In this document: positions 8,575 through 17,105 of the stretch, piece after piece
Numbering within the stretch: position 1 is the stretch's first letter
How the letters are laid out: each line of letters begins with the position of its first letter
Assembly (NCBI GenBank): GCA_937990725.1
Contig: CALKQS010000009.1
Span: 78,088-142,087 of the forward strand
From: an uncultured Candidatus Saccharibacteria bacterium
GTDB lineage: Bacteria > Patescibacteriota > Saccharimonadia > Saccharimonadales > Saccharimonadaceae
Direction of reading: 5' to 3'
DNA: 64,000 bases
Translations under genes and position numbers: made by a program
The notes under the pieces: model-generated
Database searches by the model: none
Told to the model about the DNA's origin: nothing
Seen by the model: the letters and a program-made list of their open reading frames with translations, nothing else

Positions 8575-9870
8575 TTACGCTTGCACAATACCGCGAAAGT
8601 ATTCGTGCACAGCGCGTTGGCTCGCTTCGGGCACATTAGCCATATATTCAGCACCAAAGACCGTCGCAGCTGTGTTTTGGTCGAAGCAAAAGCCCGTCAG
8701 CCTGAGCGGAGCATACCCATCGCCAAACTGCCCCCACACCGTACCGGGCGGGAATTCAACACCGCAGTACCGTACTGCATCGGCGGCAAGGAACGTATGC
8801 GCCCCATGTGTTTTGCTGATAAAGCGTTTGCCAGCTATGGCCGTCTCACTCATCACTGACCGACTACTCATCATATATGCCTGAGCAAAGTACGCCTCAA
8901 CATCTTTGCAGCCACCCTCACGGAGGCGCACTGCTTCGGTTGGCATAGGTAGATCGCTAGTGCGGTCGGCGCCACGAGTGGCAATTTGATTCAGCAAGGC
9001 AACCAAGACATCCGCCGCTGGCTCACCAGTTGGCTGGAGCTCTGCATGATGTTCGTCTTCCGCCACAAGGTGGCCCGTTTGGTCAGCCGCCATCTTGATA
9101 ATCTCGCGAGACATCCAGGCATAAGCATTGCCATAACGGCTACCCTGCTCGGTAATGAGCTCCCACTCAGCAGCATCCGCAAGCCGCACACCACCAGCAT
9201 CACAGGCATCCAACAGCGCTCGCGCTGATGCGGTGTGGAGATATAGATGCTCATCTGTATCATTTTGCTCTTTGTAGCAGGCAAGCAGTGCCGTCCCATA
9301 GCATTGTAATGCACTATTGCCACCATCTTGCTGAACTCTACGCATCAAGACGCGGTCAATGTAGATGCTTGGGTCAAATACACCGATGGAGATCGTTGGG
9401 TTGCCAGCGTGCAGATGTTTAATACCACTTGTAATCTGGTGCGCCACCTCTTGCATGCGCTGCATATCTAGCGACTGCTGGTATGCATCTGCTACAGCCT
9501 TGCAAAATCCATCATCTGTCAGCCCATCATCCCGCCTTCGGCACAATGTGACGGTTCGCTGCTCGAGAATACGCGCCTTATCTATCGTCTCATCCACTGC
9601 AACGACTGCGCCATTTAGCAGTGGCACTACCTCCTCAGGTATCATATCTGCCGGGCTGCCATCCACCAAATATTCTGCAGCCTTCTCCCCTGCTGCCATC
9701 GTTTCCAAATCTTGCGCAAACCGCTTTGCCTCGCGCGCTGCTTTGTCAACAACAAACTGCCGACGCTCCTGTTCAAGCCGATCAGCTGTGCATAGCGGCT
9801 CTCTCGCTATTTCGTGCGAGGAATATACCGGCGAAGTTGTTTCAGCTGATGGTTGTTTTTCTTGGCTCAT
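8575..9870 (-). CDS. Lineage-specific soluble protein of unknown function
   Basis: I do not recognise this 431-residue protein. It has no signal peptide or membrane segment. Residues 1-30 are Ser/Thr/Gln-rich, 30-75 are charged and helical with Arg/Glu pairs, and the rest looks globular with scattered Cys. A TATCAT box ends 6 nt before the ATG, so it is probably leaderless. A perfect 8-bp palindrome lies about 36 bp upstream. It belongs to a group of unknown soluble proteins in this window (also 9975, 11102, 19516, 20944 and 35554) with similarly disordered starts. No function can be assigned. Confidence 0.85.
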   Translation of the reverse strand: MSQEKQPSAETTSPVYSSHEIAREPLCTADRLEQERRQFVVDKAAREAKRFAQDLETMAAGEKAAEYLVDGSPADMIPEEVVPLLNGAVVAVDETIDKARILEQRTVTLCRRRDDGLTDDGFCKAVADAYQQSLDMQRMQEVAHQITSGIKHLHAGNPTISIGVFDPSIYIDRVLMRRVQQDGGNSALQCYGTALLACYKEQNDTDEHLYLHTASARALLDACDAGGVRLADAAEWELITEQGSRYGNAYAWMSREIIKMAADQTGHLVAEDEHHAELQPTGEPAADVLVALLNQIATRGADRTSDLPMPTEAVRLREGGCKDVEAYFAQAYMMSSRSVMSETAIAGKRFISKTHGAHTFLAADAVRYCGVEFPPGTVWGQFGDGYAPLRLTGFCFDQNTAATVFGAEYMANVPEASQRAVHEYFRGIVQA

Positions 9871-9876
9871 TATTGC

Positions 9877-9882
9877 ATGATA
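9877..9882 (-). promoter_or_regulatory. -10 box, leaderless
   Basis: TATCAT on the minus strand is followed by GCAATA and the ATG at 9870, a 6-nt gap that predicts transcription starting at the initiation codon. Confidence 0.55.
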
Positions 9883-9905
9883 GCGTACAGTGGTTAGTTT
9901 TGTAA

Positions 9906-9947
9906 AGCATTGCGTATACTATAGCAATGCTACCACTCCCTTGTGGT
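9906..9947. promoter_or_regulatory. Two adjacent inverted repeats between unknown genes
   Basis: AGCATTGC (9906-9913) and GCAATGCT (9924-9931) form a perfect 8-bp dyad with a 10-nt spacer. It is followed at once by ACCAC/GTGGT (9932-9936 / 9943-9947) and a T-run on the plus strand. The first dyad sits upstream of the leaderless promoter of the 8575-9870 gene and could be an operator. The second resembles a terminator pointing along the plus strand, although no plus-strand gene precedes it. Confidence 0.4.
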
Positions 9948-9974
9948 GGTGTTTTTCTATTTTTTAATGCAGCA

Positions 9975-10523
9975 CTAGCGAGAGGGTGGCTTGCTGCCCC
10001 GCAATTCGGCTACCGATACCATGGCTTTTAGGCTCTCAAGCTCACGGTTTGACGCATCGCGCACACCAGTTGTTTCCGCTTCTTTCTGCCCTGGCTTGCG
10101 CGGTGGAAAGTACTCACACTGCACCCCCGTCACCGCTTTGTCTGGAGCTGTGAAATAGACCTGCTTGTTATTAGCCAAGGTAGTCTCATTCTCACCTTCA
10201 CGAAGGATGGGCTGGAGCGTTATTTCTCGCCGGCCATCTCCGCTATCCCGCACTATAATGCGTATTGGCATGTTCAGATAGTGCGAATCAAATTCTGCTT
10301 GTTGTGGCAAATGCCTCTTGTTTTCGATATCACTGCCCTGGCCAAGCGAGCCATTCTCGCCAGCATCGTTTTTTTGCAATAGCGCACCCACCATCTTGTC
10401 GAAGGCTGCTACCCGTTCTTCTCTCTCGGCAACGGCAGCGGCACGATCTGCCTCATATCGTGAGGTAATTCCCTCTATACCCGCTGTACTAGCGGGTCGT
10501 GATGCTAATGTTAGTTCGCTCAT
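9975..10523 (-). CDS. Hypothetical protein
   Basis: This 182-residue protein is not recognised. Residues 15-60 are a charged, probably helical region (YEADRAAAVAEREERV), and a linker with Gly, Asn and Asp follows. Residues 75-150 look like a beta-rich fold (MPIRIIVRD, REITLQPIL, QVYFTAP). There is no signal peptide or TM. AGAGGA precedes the ATG by about 6 nt and a TATAAT lies about 35 nt upstream, so this gene has a leader, unlike its neighbour. It lies upstream of the 8575-9870 gene on the same strand, but hairpins separate the two. Confidence 0.8.
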   Translation of the reverse strand: MSELTLASRPASTAGIEGITSRYEADRAAAVAEREERVAAFDKMVGALLQKNDAGENGSLGQGSDIENKRHLPQQAEFDSHYLNMPIRIIVRDSGDGRREITLQPILREGENETTLANNKQVYFTAPDKAVTGVQCEYFPPRKPGQKEAETTGVRDASNRELESLKAMVSVAELRGSKPPSR

Positions 10524-10686
10524 ATATTCCTCTTATTCAAGATTGTTTGTAGGATTATATCGTACACATTTTTAGGTGGTGTGTCAATAGACGCTCGCTT
10601 GACTCTTAATCTCCACTCTCACCAGTGGAGATATCGAGCACACCCTGCCATCATAATTCGCTGCGCTACTACCCCACCACCAAAAA

Positions 10687-10709
10687 ACCTCCCCAACAAA
10701 CGGGGAGGT
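10687..10709 (-). terminator. Rho-independent terminator after rpsO
   Basis: The stem ACCTCCCC / GGGGAGGT has a 7-nt loop and is followed on the minus strand by a run of six T. It lies about 20 bp after the rpsO stop codon. Confidence 0.88.
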
Positions 10710-10729
10710 CTATTTCTCGCGGCGGGCGC

Positions 10730-10996
10730 TTATTTGCGCAGACCGAGGGTTTCGAGCGTTGCTTTGTAGGCATCAAAGTTCGTCCGCTCAAGGTAGCGGA
10801 GCAGCCGCTTGCGCCGGCCGACCATTTGCTTGAGGCCACGACGAGCCATGTTGTCGTGCTTGTTGGACTTAAGGTGTTCGGTCACCTCTTTGATACGAGC
10901 CGTCAAGATAGACACCTGCGCCTGTGGGCTGCCGACGTCGTTCTTGCTGACCTGAGTCAAAGCAATCGCTTTCGCTTTGTTATCCTTAGTAATCAT
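10730..10996 (-). CDS. rpsO: Ribosomal protein uS15
   Basis: The 88-residue protein has the family's usual length and motifs: GSPQAQVSILTARI at residues 22-35, the HLKSNKHDNMARRGL segment that binds the 16S rRNA central domain, and the basic RRKRLLRYL helix. It is a primary binder in assembly of the small-subunit platform. It has its own terminator. A TACAAT box ends 8 nt before the ATG, so the leader would be 1-2 nt at most. In many bacteria rpsO lies next to pnp; here six genes separate them on the same strand. Confidence 0.98.
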   Translation of the reverse strand: MITKDNKAKAIALTQVSKNDVGSPQAQVSILTARIKEVTEHLKSNKHDNMARRGLKQMVGRRKRLLRYLERTNFDAYKATLETLGLRK

Positions 10997-11101
10997 ACTG
11001 GTGTATTGTAGCAGGAGGGCGGCGCAGTGTCAATGTAAAAGCACTTGGTTTCGAAGCCTCATCAGCAGCGCTCACACCCCTTCCCTAGTTGGCGCATACC
11101 A

Positions 11102-12442
11102 CTACCGAAGGAGCGCTTGGTGGGCCTGGGTGATGATGGTGTCATTATTCTCCTGGCCGAGCAGCGCTGCTTGCTGCTTGATGTCATCTTTGGTCACCAG
11201 CAGCCGCATCAGGTTGTAATACTGGAAGGTTGCCTGTGCAATGGCGCGGTGGTTCTGCCCCATCGCGATGAGCTCACGCCGTTTACCAACCTTGTTGTCT
11301 GTCCTTGCGGGGTACCGAGCATCAAGCGCGGTATAAAATTGCTGCAATGTCTCCACCAGTTCTGGTGCAACACAGTGTGCACGGCGGCGGGCCGGCTTGC
11401 CCCGATGGGCAACGGCAAAGTAATTAGTATCACTCTCTGGGTCGTAGAATGGCTCGGTGAGTAAGAGGCGCATATTGCCAATGTCGCTATCGATAAATTC
11501 GCTGATATCGAGTGCAGCAAAGAAGGTCTCTGCATCGGGGAATGGCGACTGGTAGTCGACTCCTTCGGTATTCTCTGCTGTTGGCCACACGAGATCAGGC
11601 GCAGCATCGCGGTGTGCTATTGGTATATCGATCAGCGGTTCACCTTCGTCAATGAGTGCCTGGAGGTGCTGAATCTCAGGCCTCTGCAAACACTGCTCGA
11701 GCTGCGTTGCATAGCGCTCCATATCCATAAAGCTCGGGGTATTCTCGTAGGGGTAGCGCACCCTATCACGTGGGCCACTGTTTTCTGCAAGCTTTGGCAC
11801 TATATCAAGCACATCCTCAAGGCGGCGAACGTCATTGTTCGTTAGTGGGGCGTCGAGTGCTCGGAGGTCATCAAGCAATGCCAGCGCATCCTCTTCTGTC
11901 AGCGTCCCTTCTGTGTGGGGTTGGAGATTATTCGGGCTAATCCGCTTGTGGCCAATCGAATACTCTACTGCCTGCGTGCCAGTTACATCTCCTTCTCCAT
12001 CACCCTCGCGGATAGCATATGTGCGAGCAATGGTGAGTACATCATCAGAGCCTTTGATAGGAACTTGGGTTTTTATATCAAGAAAGAGCTCGTCGCCAGT
12101 CGGCTGGTTATTGCGCATACACGAGGAGCGGAAGGCAATTTGCTGTGGATATTGGAGGCGTCGCCCCGTATCACTCCGCTCGTAGTCATCTGGTACAGCA
12201 ATCGTCTCATCACTACGTTGACCAATAAATATCTTCCGGACGACATCATCTGGCAGCTCCACACGATATCCTTGGTGCCACGTATCACCATATGATGGGG
12301 CTACTGGTGGCTCTTCGTATGGCTCACCATAGTGATAAAGCGTATGCCACCCCTTTGCTAACAGTCTGTTAAGACTCTCCGGCGAAGCTTGGAATTCCCC
12401 GTTGGTACGATGCTCGGATGATGGTGGTGTGTTATGGTTCAT
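11102..12442 (-). CDS. Hypothetical soluble protein
   Basis: I do not recognise this 446-residue, acidic, cytosolic-looking protein. It has no signal peptide or TM. The first 30 residues are polar, and WHTLYHYGEPYEEPPVAP follows. The central part alternates beta-rich stretches (ELFLDIKTQVPIKG) with acidic helices, and the C-terminal 100 residues are helical. The ATG at 12442 is chosen because TATAGT ends exactly 6 nt before it; a start upstream would include the promoter. The gene lies alone between rpsO and the aldose epimerase. It may belong to the same loose group of unknown proteins as the 8575-9870 gene. Confidence 0.82.
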   Translation of the reverse strand: MNHNTPPSSEHRTNGEFQASPESLNRLLAKGWHTLYHYGEPYEEPPVAPSYGDTWHQGYRVELPDDVVRKIFIGQRSDETIAVPDDYERSDTGRRLQYPQQIAFRSSCMRNNQPTGDELFLDIKTQVPIKGSDDVLTIARTYAIREGDGEGDVTGTQAVEYSIGHKRISPNNLQPHTEGTLTEEDALALLDDLRALDAPLTNNDVRRLEDVLDIVPKLAENSGPRDRVRYPYENTPSFMDMERYATQLEQCLQRPEIQHLQALIDEGEPLIDIPIAHRDAAPDLVWPTAENTEGVDYQSPFPDAETFFAALDISEFIDSDIGNMRLLLTEPFYDPESDTNYFAVAHRGKPARRRAHCVAPELVETLQQFYTALDARYPARTDNKVGKRRELIAMGQNHRAIAQATFQYYNLMRLLVTKDDIKQQAALLGQENNDTIITQAHQALLR

Positions 12443-12448
12443 AATTCC

Positions 12449-12454
12449 ACTATA
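12449..12454 (-). promoter_or_regulatory. -10 box, leaderless
   Basis: TATAGT is followed by GGAATT and the ATG at 12442. The GGA in the gap could also act as a weak ribosome site if transcription began upstream. Confidence 0.55.
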
Positions 12455-12525
12455 ACCATTATTGGGTAGTGGTGTCAACTTGAGGCTACTAAGATTTCAG
12501 AGCTCTACCGCTTCTTGCAGTAGAC

Positions 12526-13224
12526 TTACCACCCCACCTGCACACCATACCGCACCGTCTGCTCCGGTACCAGCGCTGCAGCGCGAGCTGGGTTATCGGC
12601 GAAGGAGTTGCCGCTGTGTGTTGGCTCAACGCAGAGGTACGAGCCCAACTCATCCGTCCAAATCGCCCAGCGAGGTAATCCCTCACTCTGTAGTGTGATA
12701 GTGCGCAGGCCTGTGGCGAGCTGGCGCGTGAGCCCATCAACGAAGATCGTCTCCGCGAGTGGCGCGAGGTCGGTGAGCGACTGGCCATCCAGCACGAGTA
12801 TGCCATCATACGCAAAGTATGGATGAAAGGCTGGCGCCACGAGGAGCTCCTCCTCGCCAACATCCGCCAGCGTGAGCTGCATTGCAAGCTGGTGCTCCGC
12901 CACTGTATACACCAAGCGAGACTCCAGCCCAGCATAAGCATCACTCCCCTGCAGTATGAGCTCCACTCGGTCGCTGGTATGCTCCACCACCTGCCACTGG
13001 CTGGTGCGGCCAAAACCATGCTGCGCCAAACCACTCGCTCCACCCGGGCCAAAGTTGGGCAGGCAAACATGGCAGCCACCGCGCGTTTTACGCTCGCCAT
13101 CAGGGGTGGTGAGCTGCTGCAGTGGGTAGAATACATCCCCATGCTCGTCAGCCAGGCTGGTGATATACGCGCCATCTGTCGTGATAGTTGCGGTGGTTGT
13201 GCCAGTGTGTAGCGTGATGTTCAT
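12526..13224 (-). CDS. Aldose 1-epimerase family protein
   Basis: The 232-residue protein is a galactose-mutarotase-like beta-sandwich enzyme that interconverts anomers of a sugar or sugar phosphate. The catalytic residues are in place: His in GLAQHGFGR (about 66-74), His in APAFHPYF (about 129-136) and Glu in CVEPTHSG (about 198-205). At 232 residues it is shorter than GalM (about 340) and closer to the LacX/YeaD-type sugar-phosphate mutarotases, so the substrate may be a phosphorylated hexose. It lies upstream of the 11102 gene and downstream of truB on the same strand, with 35 bp to truB. Confidence 0.88.
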   Translation of the reverse strand: MNITLHTGTTTATITTDGAYITSLADEHGDVFYPLQQLTTPDGERKTRGGCHVCLPNFGPGGASGLAQHGFGRTSQWQVVEHTSDRVELILQGSDAYAGLESRLVYTVAEHQLAMQLTLADVGEEELLVAPAFHPYFAYDGILVLDGQSLTDLAPLAETIFVDGLTRQLATGLRTITLQSEGLPRWAIWTDELGSYLCVEPTHSGNSFADNPARAAALVPEQTVRYGVQVGW

Positions 13225-13259
13225 TGGTTACTCCTCGCTTCTTTATTCATTGTGTATGG

Positions 13260-13964
13260 CTAATCAACAATTCCAAAATCTTGCAGCCGCTGCGCCTCTG
13301 CTACTGACCAATCGGCAATTGCTGTGCGCCGCAGCGCCGCGCAGTACGCCCCCGTGCCAAGCTGCCTGCCAATATCCACCGCCAGGCTGCGAATGTATGT
13401 GCCACTGCTCACCCGCGTGCGAATGACGAGCCGCGGATACTGATACTCCAGCACCTCCAGCGAGTGAATCGTAATGGTGCGCTCTGGCAACTCCACTTCT
13501 TTACCATCGCGCGCGAGTTTATAGGCCCGCTGGCCGTTGATCTTGATGGCGCTAAAGATTGGTGGCCGCTGGCGAATCTCACCAATGAAGTGCTGCAGCA
13601 CCTTATCGAGCTGCTGACGTGATGGTGGCGTGGTGGGCATCTCGGCATCTTCTGGCACATACGGCGTTATCTCCCCTTCTGGGTCACCCGTGGTACTGGT
13701 TTGGCCCAGGATGATCGTCGCTTCGTACGTCTTGTCGAGCTTGGTGTAGCGCATGGCATTGCGGCACTCCGTGCCCGTCACCAACAGCAAAAGGCCCGTT
13801 GCAAAGGGGTCGAGCGTACCGCAGTGCCCCACCTTCACCTTCTTGCCAGCCTGCTGGCTCAGCACCCGCCGCACCCGCGCCACCACCCCAAAGCTCGTCA
13901 TACCAGCTGGCTTGTCGATGTGAAGGATGCGATTGTATGATGAATCAGATGTTTGGTGCGTCAT
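13260..13964 (-). CDS. truB: tRNA pseudouridine(55) synthase
   Basis: TruB makes pseudouridine 55 in the T-loop of tRNAs. The catalytic Asp is D52 in GTLDPFATGLL, preceded by HIDKPAGMTSF. YKLARDGKEVELPER and SSGTYIRSLAVDIG are the other family blocks. With 234 residues it is shorter than the E. coli enzyme (314) and lacks the C-terminal PUA domain, as in other reduced genomes. A TATACT box ends 6 nt before the ATG, so the gene should be leaderless. The next gene downstream is the epimerase, possibly in the same transcript. Confidence 0.97.
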   Translation of the reverse strand: MTHQTSDSSYNRILHIDKPAGMTSFGVVARVRRVLSQQAGKKVKVGHCGTLDPFATGLLLLVTGTECRNAMRYTKLDKTYEATIILGQTSTTGDPEGEITPYVPEDAEMPTTPPSRQQLDKVLQHFIGEIRQRPPIFSAIKINGQRAYKLARDGKEVELPERTITIHSLEVLEYQYPRLVIRTRVSSGTYIRSLAVDIGRQLGTGAYCAALRRTAIADWSVAEAQRLQDFGIVD

Positions 13965-13970
13965 GTGGTT

Positions 13971-13976
13971 AGTATA
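13971..13976 (-). promoter_or_regulatory. -10 box, leaderless truB promoter
   Basis: TATACT is followed by AACCAC and the truB ATG at 13964. Confidence 0.65.
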
Positions 13977-13988
13977 GCATGATGGAAC

Positions 13989-14013
13989 AAAAAACCAGCT
14001 GTGGTGGCTGGTT
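13989..14013 (-). terminator. Rho-independent terminator
   Basis: The stem AACCAGC / GCTGGTT with a 7-nt loop is followed on the minus strand by a T-run. It lies about 35 bp after the stop of the DHH-like gene and just upstream of the truB promoter. Confidence 0.8.
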
Positions 14014-14048
14014 CTCTGGGTGTTTTTATATTGCTAGAGTGGTAACCC

Positions 14049-15593
14049 CTACTTCTCCGGTACGTGGAATTGCGATGGGTTGGCTTGGTCTTTCTTGGCC
14101 TTGGCCTCAGACTGGAGTGCAGCATCGAGCTGGGCCATGGGGTTATCGGCATCGGGCCCAGGCAATGGTGGCACACCTGGTGGCAACGGTGGCAAGCTGG
14201 AAAAATCTGGCATTGGTGGCAATGGTGGCAAAGCTGGACCTTCGGCGTCATCAGCTGGCGCAGCCCGGTGCTTGGCATCGAGATCGGCCAGGGTTTCTTT
14301 GCCGGTTGGCGGCGGGAGGATGTCGTCGTTGTGAGCCATCGGCACACGCGGCATGTCATTCACATTGGGGACGGTCGGCTCGTGATCAAGTGCTGCCGTG
14401 GCGGCATTGAGCGGCGCTTGGCTACCTGGTGTGTCGTCGCTGTCGAGGTAACGCCCACCCTTGTGCGAGAGGATGGTCTTGTTGCGGCCATTCTCGCGCT
14501 CGCGGCGCTTATCATCAGCTGCTTGCTTGGTGGTAGCATTAAGCGTGCCACCTAGGCTCGGCTCATTAAGTGGCGTCTCAATGGGCTGGCGCCATGGCTC
14601 GGCGCTGCCGTTGCGTCCTGATGAGCGGCGCGGGGCTGGCGCAGGCTCGGGTTGTGGATTATTTTTGGCCAATTGCTGGGCTAGTTCAGCTTCGTCAGCG
14701 TCGGTCTGGCTTAACTTTTTTTTTCCAGCCTCAGCGTTGTGTGAGATAACGAGTGACTTGTCTTTGTTATTTGCCTGAGCAGGCTTCTTGCTGGCAGGCT
14801 TAGCAGGCATTGGGCCTGCAGCCAGCTGCTTGGCCTCGGCGAGCTTGGCCGCAATCAGCTGCTGGTCGCCGCCAGCACTCATCAGTTGTGCGGCGAGGGT
14901 CATAACGCGCGAAGTGGTCTTTTCGTTGCTAAAGCGCTCGGTGGCCGCTACAATGCCGGTCAAAAAGGCCGTGGCAATATGCTTGTCGAGGAGCGGCTGC
15001 TCATCATCCGTATTATCAAAGCCCTGAGCGAGGCTTGCCGCCAGCTCACTATAGCTGCTGGCCTGAGGATCCGTCCAGACGATATTGCCTAGCGTACCTG
15101 GCGCATCAATGTGCAGCGCTGCCACTGGCGACTCGCGCAGGATACGGCCATGCCCCTTGAGCGCTGGGTCGAGGTCATCCTCGCTGCGCACACCGATCGT
15201 CACAACGAACTGCACATTGTAATCGCCCTGGCTAAATTCCAAATCACTCTGGCTAATCGTCGCGCGGTATGGCGTGATGAAAATCTTAACGAGGTCGCCA
15301 TCGAGCTTGTAGCGCAAATGGTCGGCCTTTTCCTTATCAAGGGCAATGATGAAATCTCGCAGACTATCCACCGTGCTCTCAAAGGTACGCTCTGGCTCCA
15401 AAAAGCCCACTGCCGTTGGCACATCCCCACTAAAGACGGCTGTGGCGTGCTTGTCGAGCTTGTTGAGCAAAAGCGTCAACCCCAGTGCTGCACTCAGCTC
15501 ATCTACCGTGGGGTGGGCGTTGACCGCCACCAAAATATTATTACTTTCACCTAGTTTGTCGATGATTTGTTGCCGCACCTTTATCTCGTCCAT
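14049..15593 (-). CDS. DHH-phosphoesterase-like protein with Pro-rich tail
   Basis: In this 514-residue protein, residues 1-250 resemble the N-terminal half of NrnA/DHH phosphoesterases: NNILVAVNAHPTVDELSAAL is laid out like the first DHH motif, followed by a Rossmann-like strand (HATAVFSGDVP). Several metal-binding His/Asp of active enzymes are not obvious, so activity is doubtful. Residues 270-400 are low-complexity and charged, and the last 90 are rich in Pro, Leu and Met. The ATG at 15593 is chosen for the TAGGAGCT site 1-8 nt upstream. It is a single-gene unit with its own terminator. A role in nanoRNA or cyclic dinucleotide turnover is possible but not shown. Confidence 0.75.
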   Translation of the reverse strand: MDEIKVRQQIIDKLGESNNILVAVNAHPTVDELSAALGLTLLLNKLDKHATAVFSGDVPTAVGFLEPERTFESTVDSLRDFIIALDKEKADHLRYKLDGDLVKIFITPYRATISQSDLEFSQGDYNVQFVVTIGVRSEDDLDPALKGHGRILRESPVAALHIDAPGTLGNIVWTDPQASSYSELAASLAQGFDNTDDEQPLLDKHIATAFLTGIVAATERFSNEKTTSRVMTLAAQLMSAGGDQQLIAAKLAEAKQLAAGPMPAKPASKKPAQANNKDKSLVISHNAEAGKKKLSQTDADEAELAQQLAKNNPQPEPAPAPRRSSGRNGSAEPWRQPIETPLNEPSLGGTLNATTKQAADDKRRERENGRNKTILSHKGGRYLDSDDTPGSQAPLNAATAALDHEPTVPNVNDMPRVPMAHNDDILPPPTGKETLADLDAKHRAAPADDAEGPALPPLPPMPDFSSLPPLPPGVPPLPGPDADNPMAQLDAALQSEAKAKKDQANPSQFHVPEK

Positions 15594-15704
15594 AGCTCCT
15601 ACTTTTGCCTTACCCAAAACTCCATCTATCCTACCATAAGTAATTTCGTTTCGTCAATGGCAAGTCGCGATTAACAGAGGTAGCCATGCGAAGTATAGCA
15701 AAGA

Positions 15705-15730
15705 AAAACACCTCTCCCTCGAGGTGTTTT
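15705..15730 (-). terminator. Rho-independent terminator after rpsT
   Basis: A 10-bp perfect stem (AAAACACCTC / GAGGTGTTTT) with a 6-nt loop lies about 25 bp downstream of the rpsT stop. Confidence 0.88.
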
Positions 15731-15755
15731 GGTATATGCTCTCGCGCCTATTGCT

Positions 15756-16010
15756 TTACGCAAGCTTGACGCCAGCAGCCTTGGCAGCCTTGGCGAGCGA
15801 TGCTTTGCGGCGGCTCGCGGTGTTTTTCTTGAGCAACCCCTTCTTGACGGCTTTGTCAAGCTCGCTCTGGGCCTGGCTCAGGGCGGCAGCGCTTGGCTCA
15901 GCAGTGAAGGCCTTGGTGCTAGCCTTTATAGCACGCTTGGTAGCAATGTTGCGCTGGCGGCGAGTAGCCGTTTGCTTCATGCGTTTGACAGCTGATTTGA
16001 TGATGGGCAT
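15756..16010 (-). CDS. rpsT: Ribosomal protein bS20
   Basis: This 84-residue, very basic three-helix protein matches bS20: MPIIKSAVKRMKQTATRRQRN at the start binds the 16S rRNA 5' domain, and NTASRRKASLAKAA is the conserved C-terminal block. AGGAAA lies just upstream of the ATG. The gene sits next to holA, as it does in many bacteria, but has its own terminator. About 150 bp separate it from the end of holA. Confidence 0.97.
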   Translation of the reverse strand: MPIIKSAVKRMKQTATRRQRNIATKRAIKASTKAFTAEPSAAALSQAQSELDKAVKKGLLKKNTASRRKASLAKAAKAAGVKLA

Positions 16011-16160
16011 TAATTTCCTCTATCGCTTGTTATTATGGGTTAGTACTACAATCAAGCGCTCATTATAAGGCATGGCACAGGATTTGTAAAGAGCTACCAC
16101 AGGAGAGAATATCGATTACACGCTACCATCCCATAACAATTATCGTGAGGTAGCTGCACA

Positions 16161-17102
16161 CTACCGCCCCGCCACCGCAAATAAGAAGCTCTCCACTGCA
16201 TCCCACGGTGGTATACCCGTCGTCTTCATGTCGGCATCAAGCTGAGCAGCCCGCTGGGTGAGGGTGCGGATGTCGGCCAGCGAGACTTGCCTGGTGAGCG
16301 GCTTGGTTTTTTTGACGACGTAGGGGTGGAGCGAGAGCTCGCGTGCTATCTCTGCCTCCCCTGCCTCGCCATAGTATGCAATCGCCGCCAACTGAGCCCA
16401 CTGCGCCCAAATAAGCGCTGCGGTTTGGTATGGGTCGTGGCTCAGACGCAGCTCATCCAGGGCAGCTCGCAAGGCTGGGCCTCGACGCTCTACCGCCAGG
16501 GTTACGACATCAAAGACCGAGAACTCACGGGCCGGTGGCAACACGGTGGCAATCGCATCATCGGTAATAGTCTCGAGCTGAGTCAATGCATCGATGGCAT
16601 GTGCCAGCTGCAGCTGATCGATCGTCCCACCATAGCCCTTCTCATCCGGCACCAGAGCACGCTCTACCATGCTGCGCACATGCGCTGGGCTCAGCGACAC
16701 GCCGCGTCTACTGGCCAGCTGGCGCAGCCACCGCTCGGCGGCAGGGCGCTGGCGGTCGGTTAGTGGGTCAGCAGCGATGATGGTAGCGGCTTTGTGCAGT
16801 GCTTTGTACGTTTTGGTGCGCTTATCGAGCCCTGGCTCTACCAGCACAAGCGTCGTCTCATCAGGAATATCATGCGCCCACTGGCCAAGCTGCTCCCAGA
16901 GGTCTGGGCGCTCAGACAGGCGCCGCAGCACAATGAGCCGCTGCGCCGCAAAGAGCGACACGCCGCGCACCAACTCAGCCAAGCCCGCGGCATCAAGCTG
17001 CTGAGTATCGATGTGTTCCGCCGGCACTGGCGCATGCTGGGCAATCTTCGCCAGCTCTTGCTCTGCCACGTAGCTATTCTTCCCCACAATGAGATAGAGC
17101 AT
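16161..17102 (-). CDS. holA: DNA polymerase III subunit delta
   Basis: The 313-residue protein begins MLYLIVGKNSYVAEQEL, the start typical of HolA, and has the two-domain AAA+-like part without a Walker A. RLIVLRRLSE and a C-terminal helical collar domain (PYVVKKTKPLTRQVSLADI) follow. Delta opens the beta clamp in the clamp loader. The start codon lies 3 nt after the mutM stop, with GGGGGAG at the end of mutM as ribosome site, so translation is coupled. It is the last gene of the HAD-mutM-holA operon, and rpsT follows downstream. Confidence 0.93.
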   Translation of the reverse strand: MLYLIVGKNSYVAEQELAKIAQHAPVPAEHIDTQQLDAAGLAELVRGVSLFAAQRLIVLRRLSERPDLWEQLGQWAHDIPDETTLVLVEPGLDKRTKTYKALHKAATIIAADPLTDRQRPAAERWLRQLASRRGVSLSPAHVRSMVERALVPDEKGYGGTIDQLQLAHAIDALTQLETITDDAIATVLPPAREFSVFDVVTLAVERRGPALRAALDELRLSHDPYQTAALIWAQWAQLAAIAYYGEAGEAEIARELSLHPYVVKKTKPLTRQVSLADIRTLTQRAAQLDADMKTTGIPPWDAVESFLFAVAGR

Positions 17103-17105
17103 GGG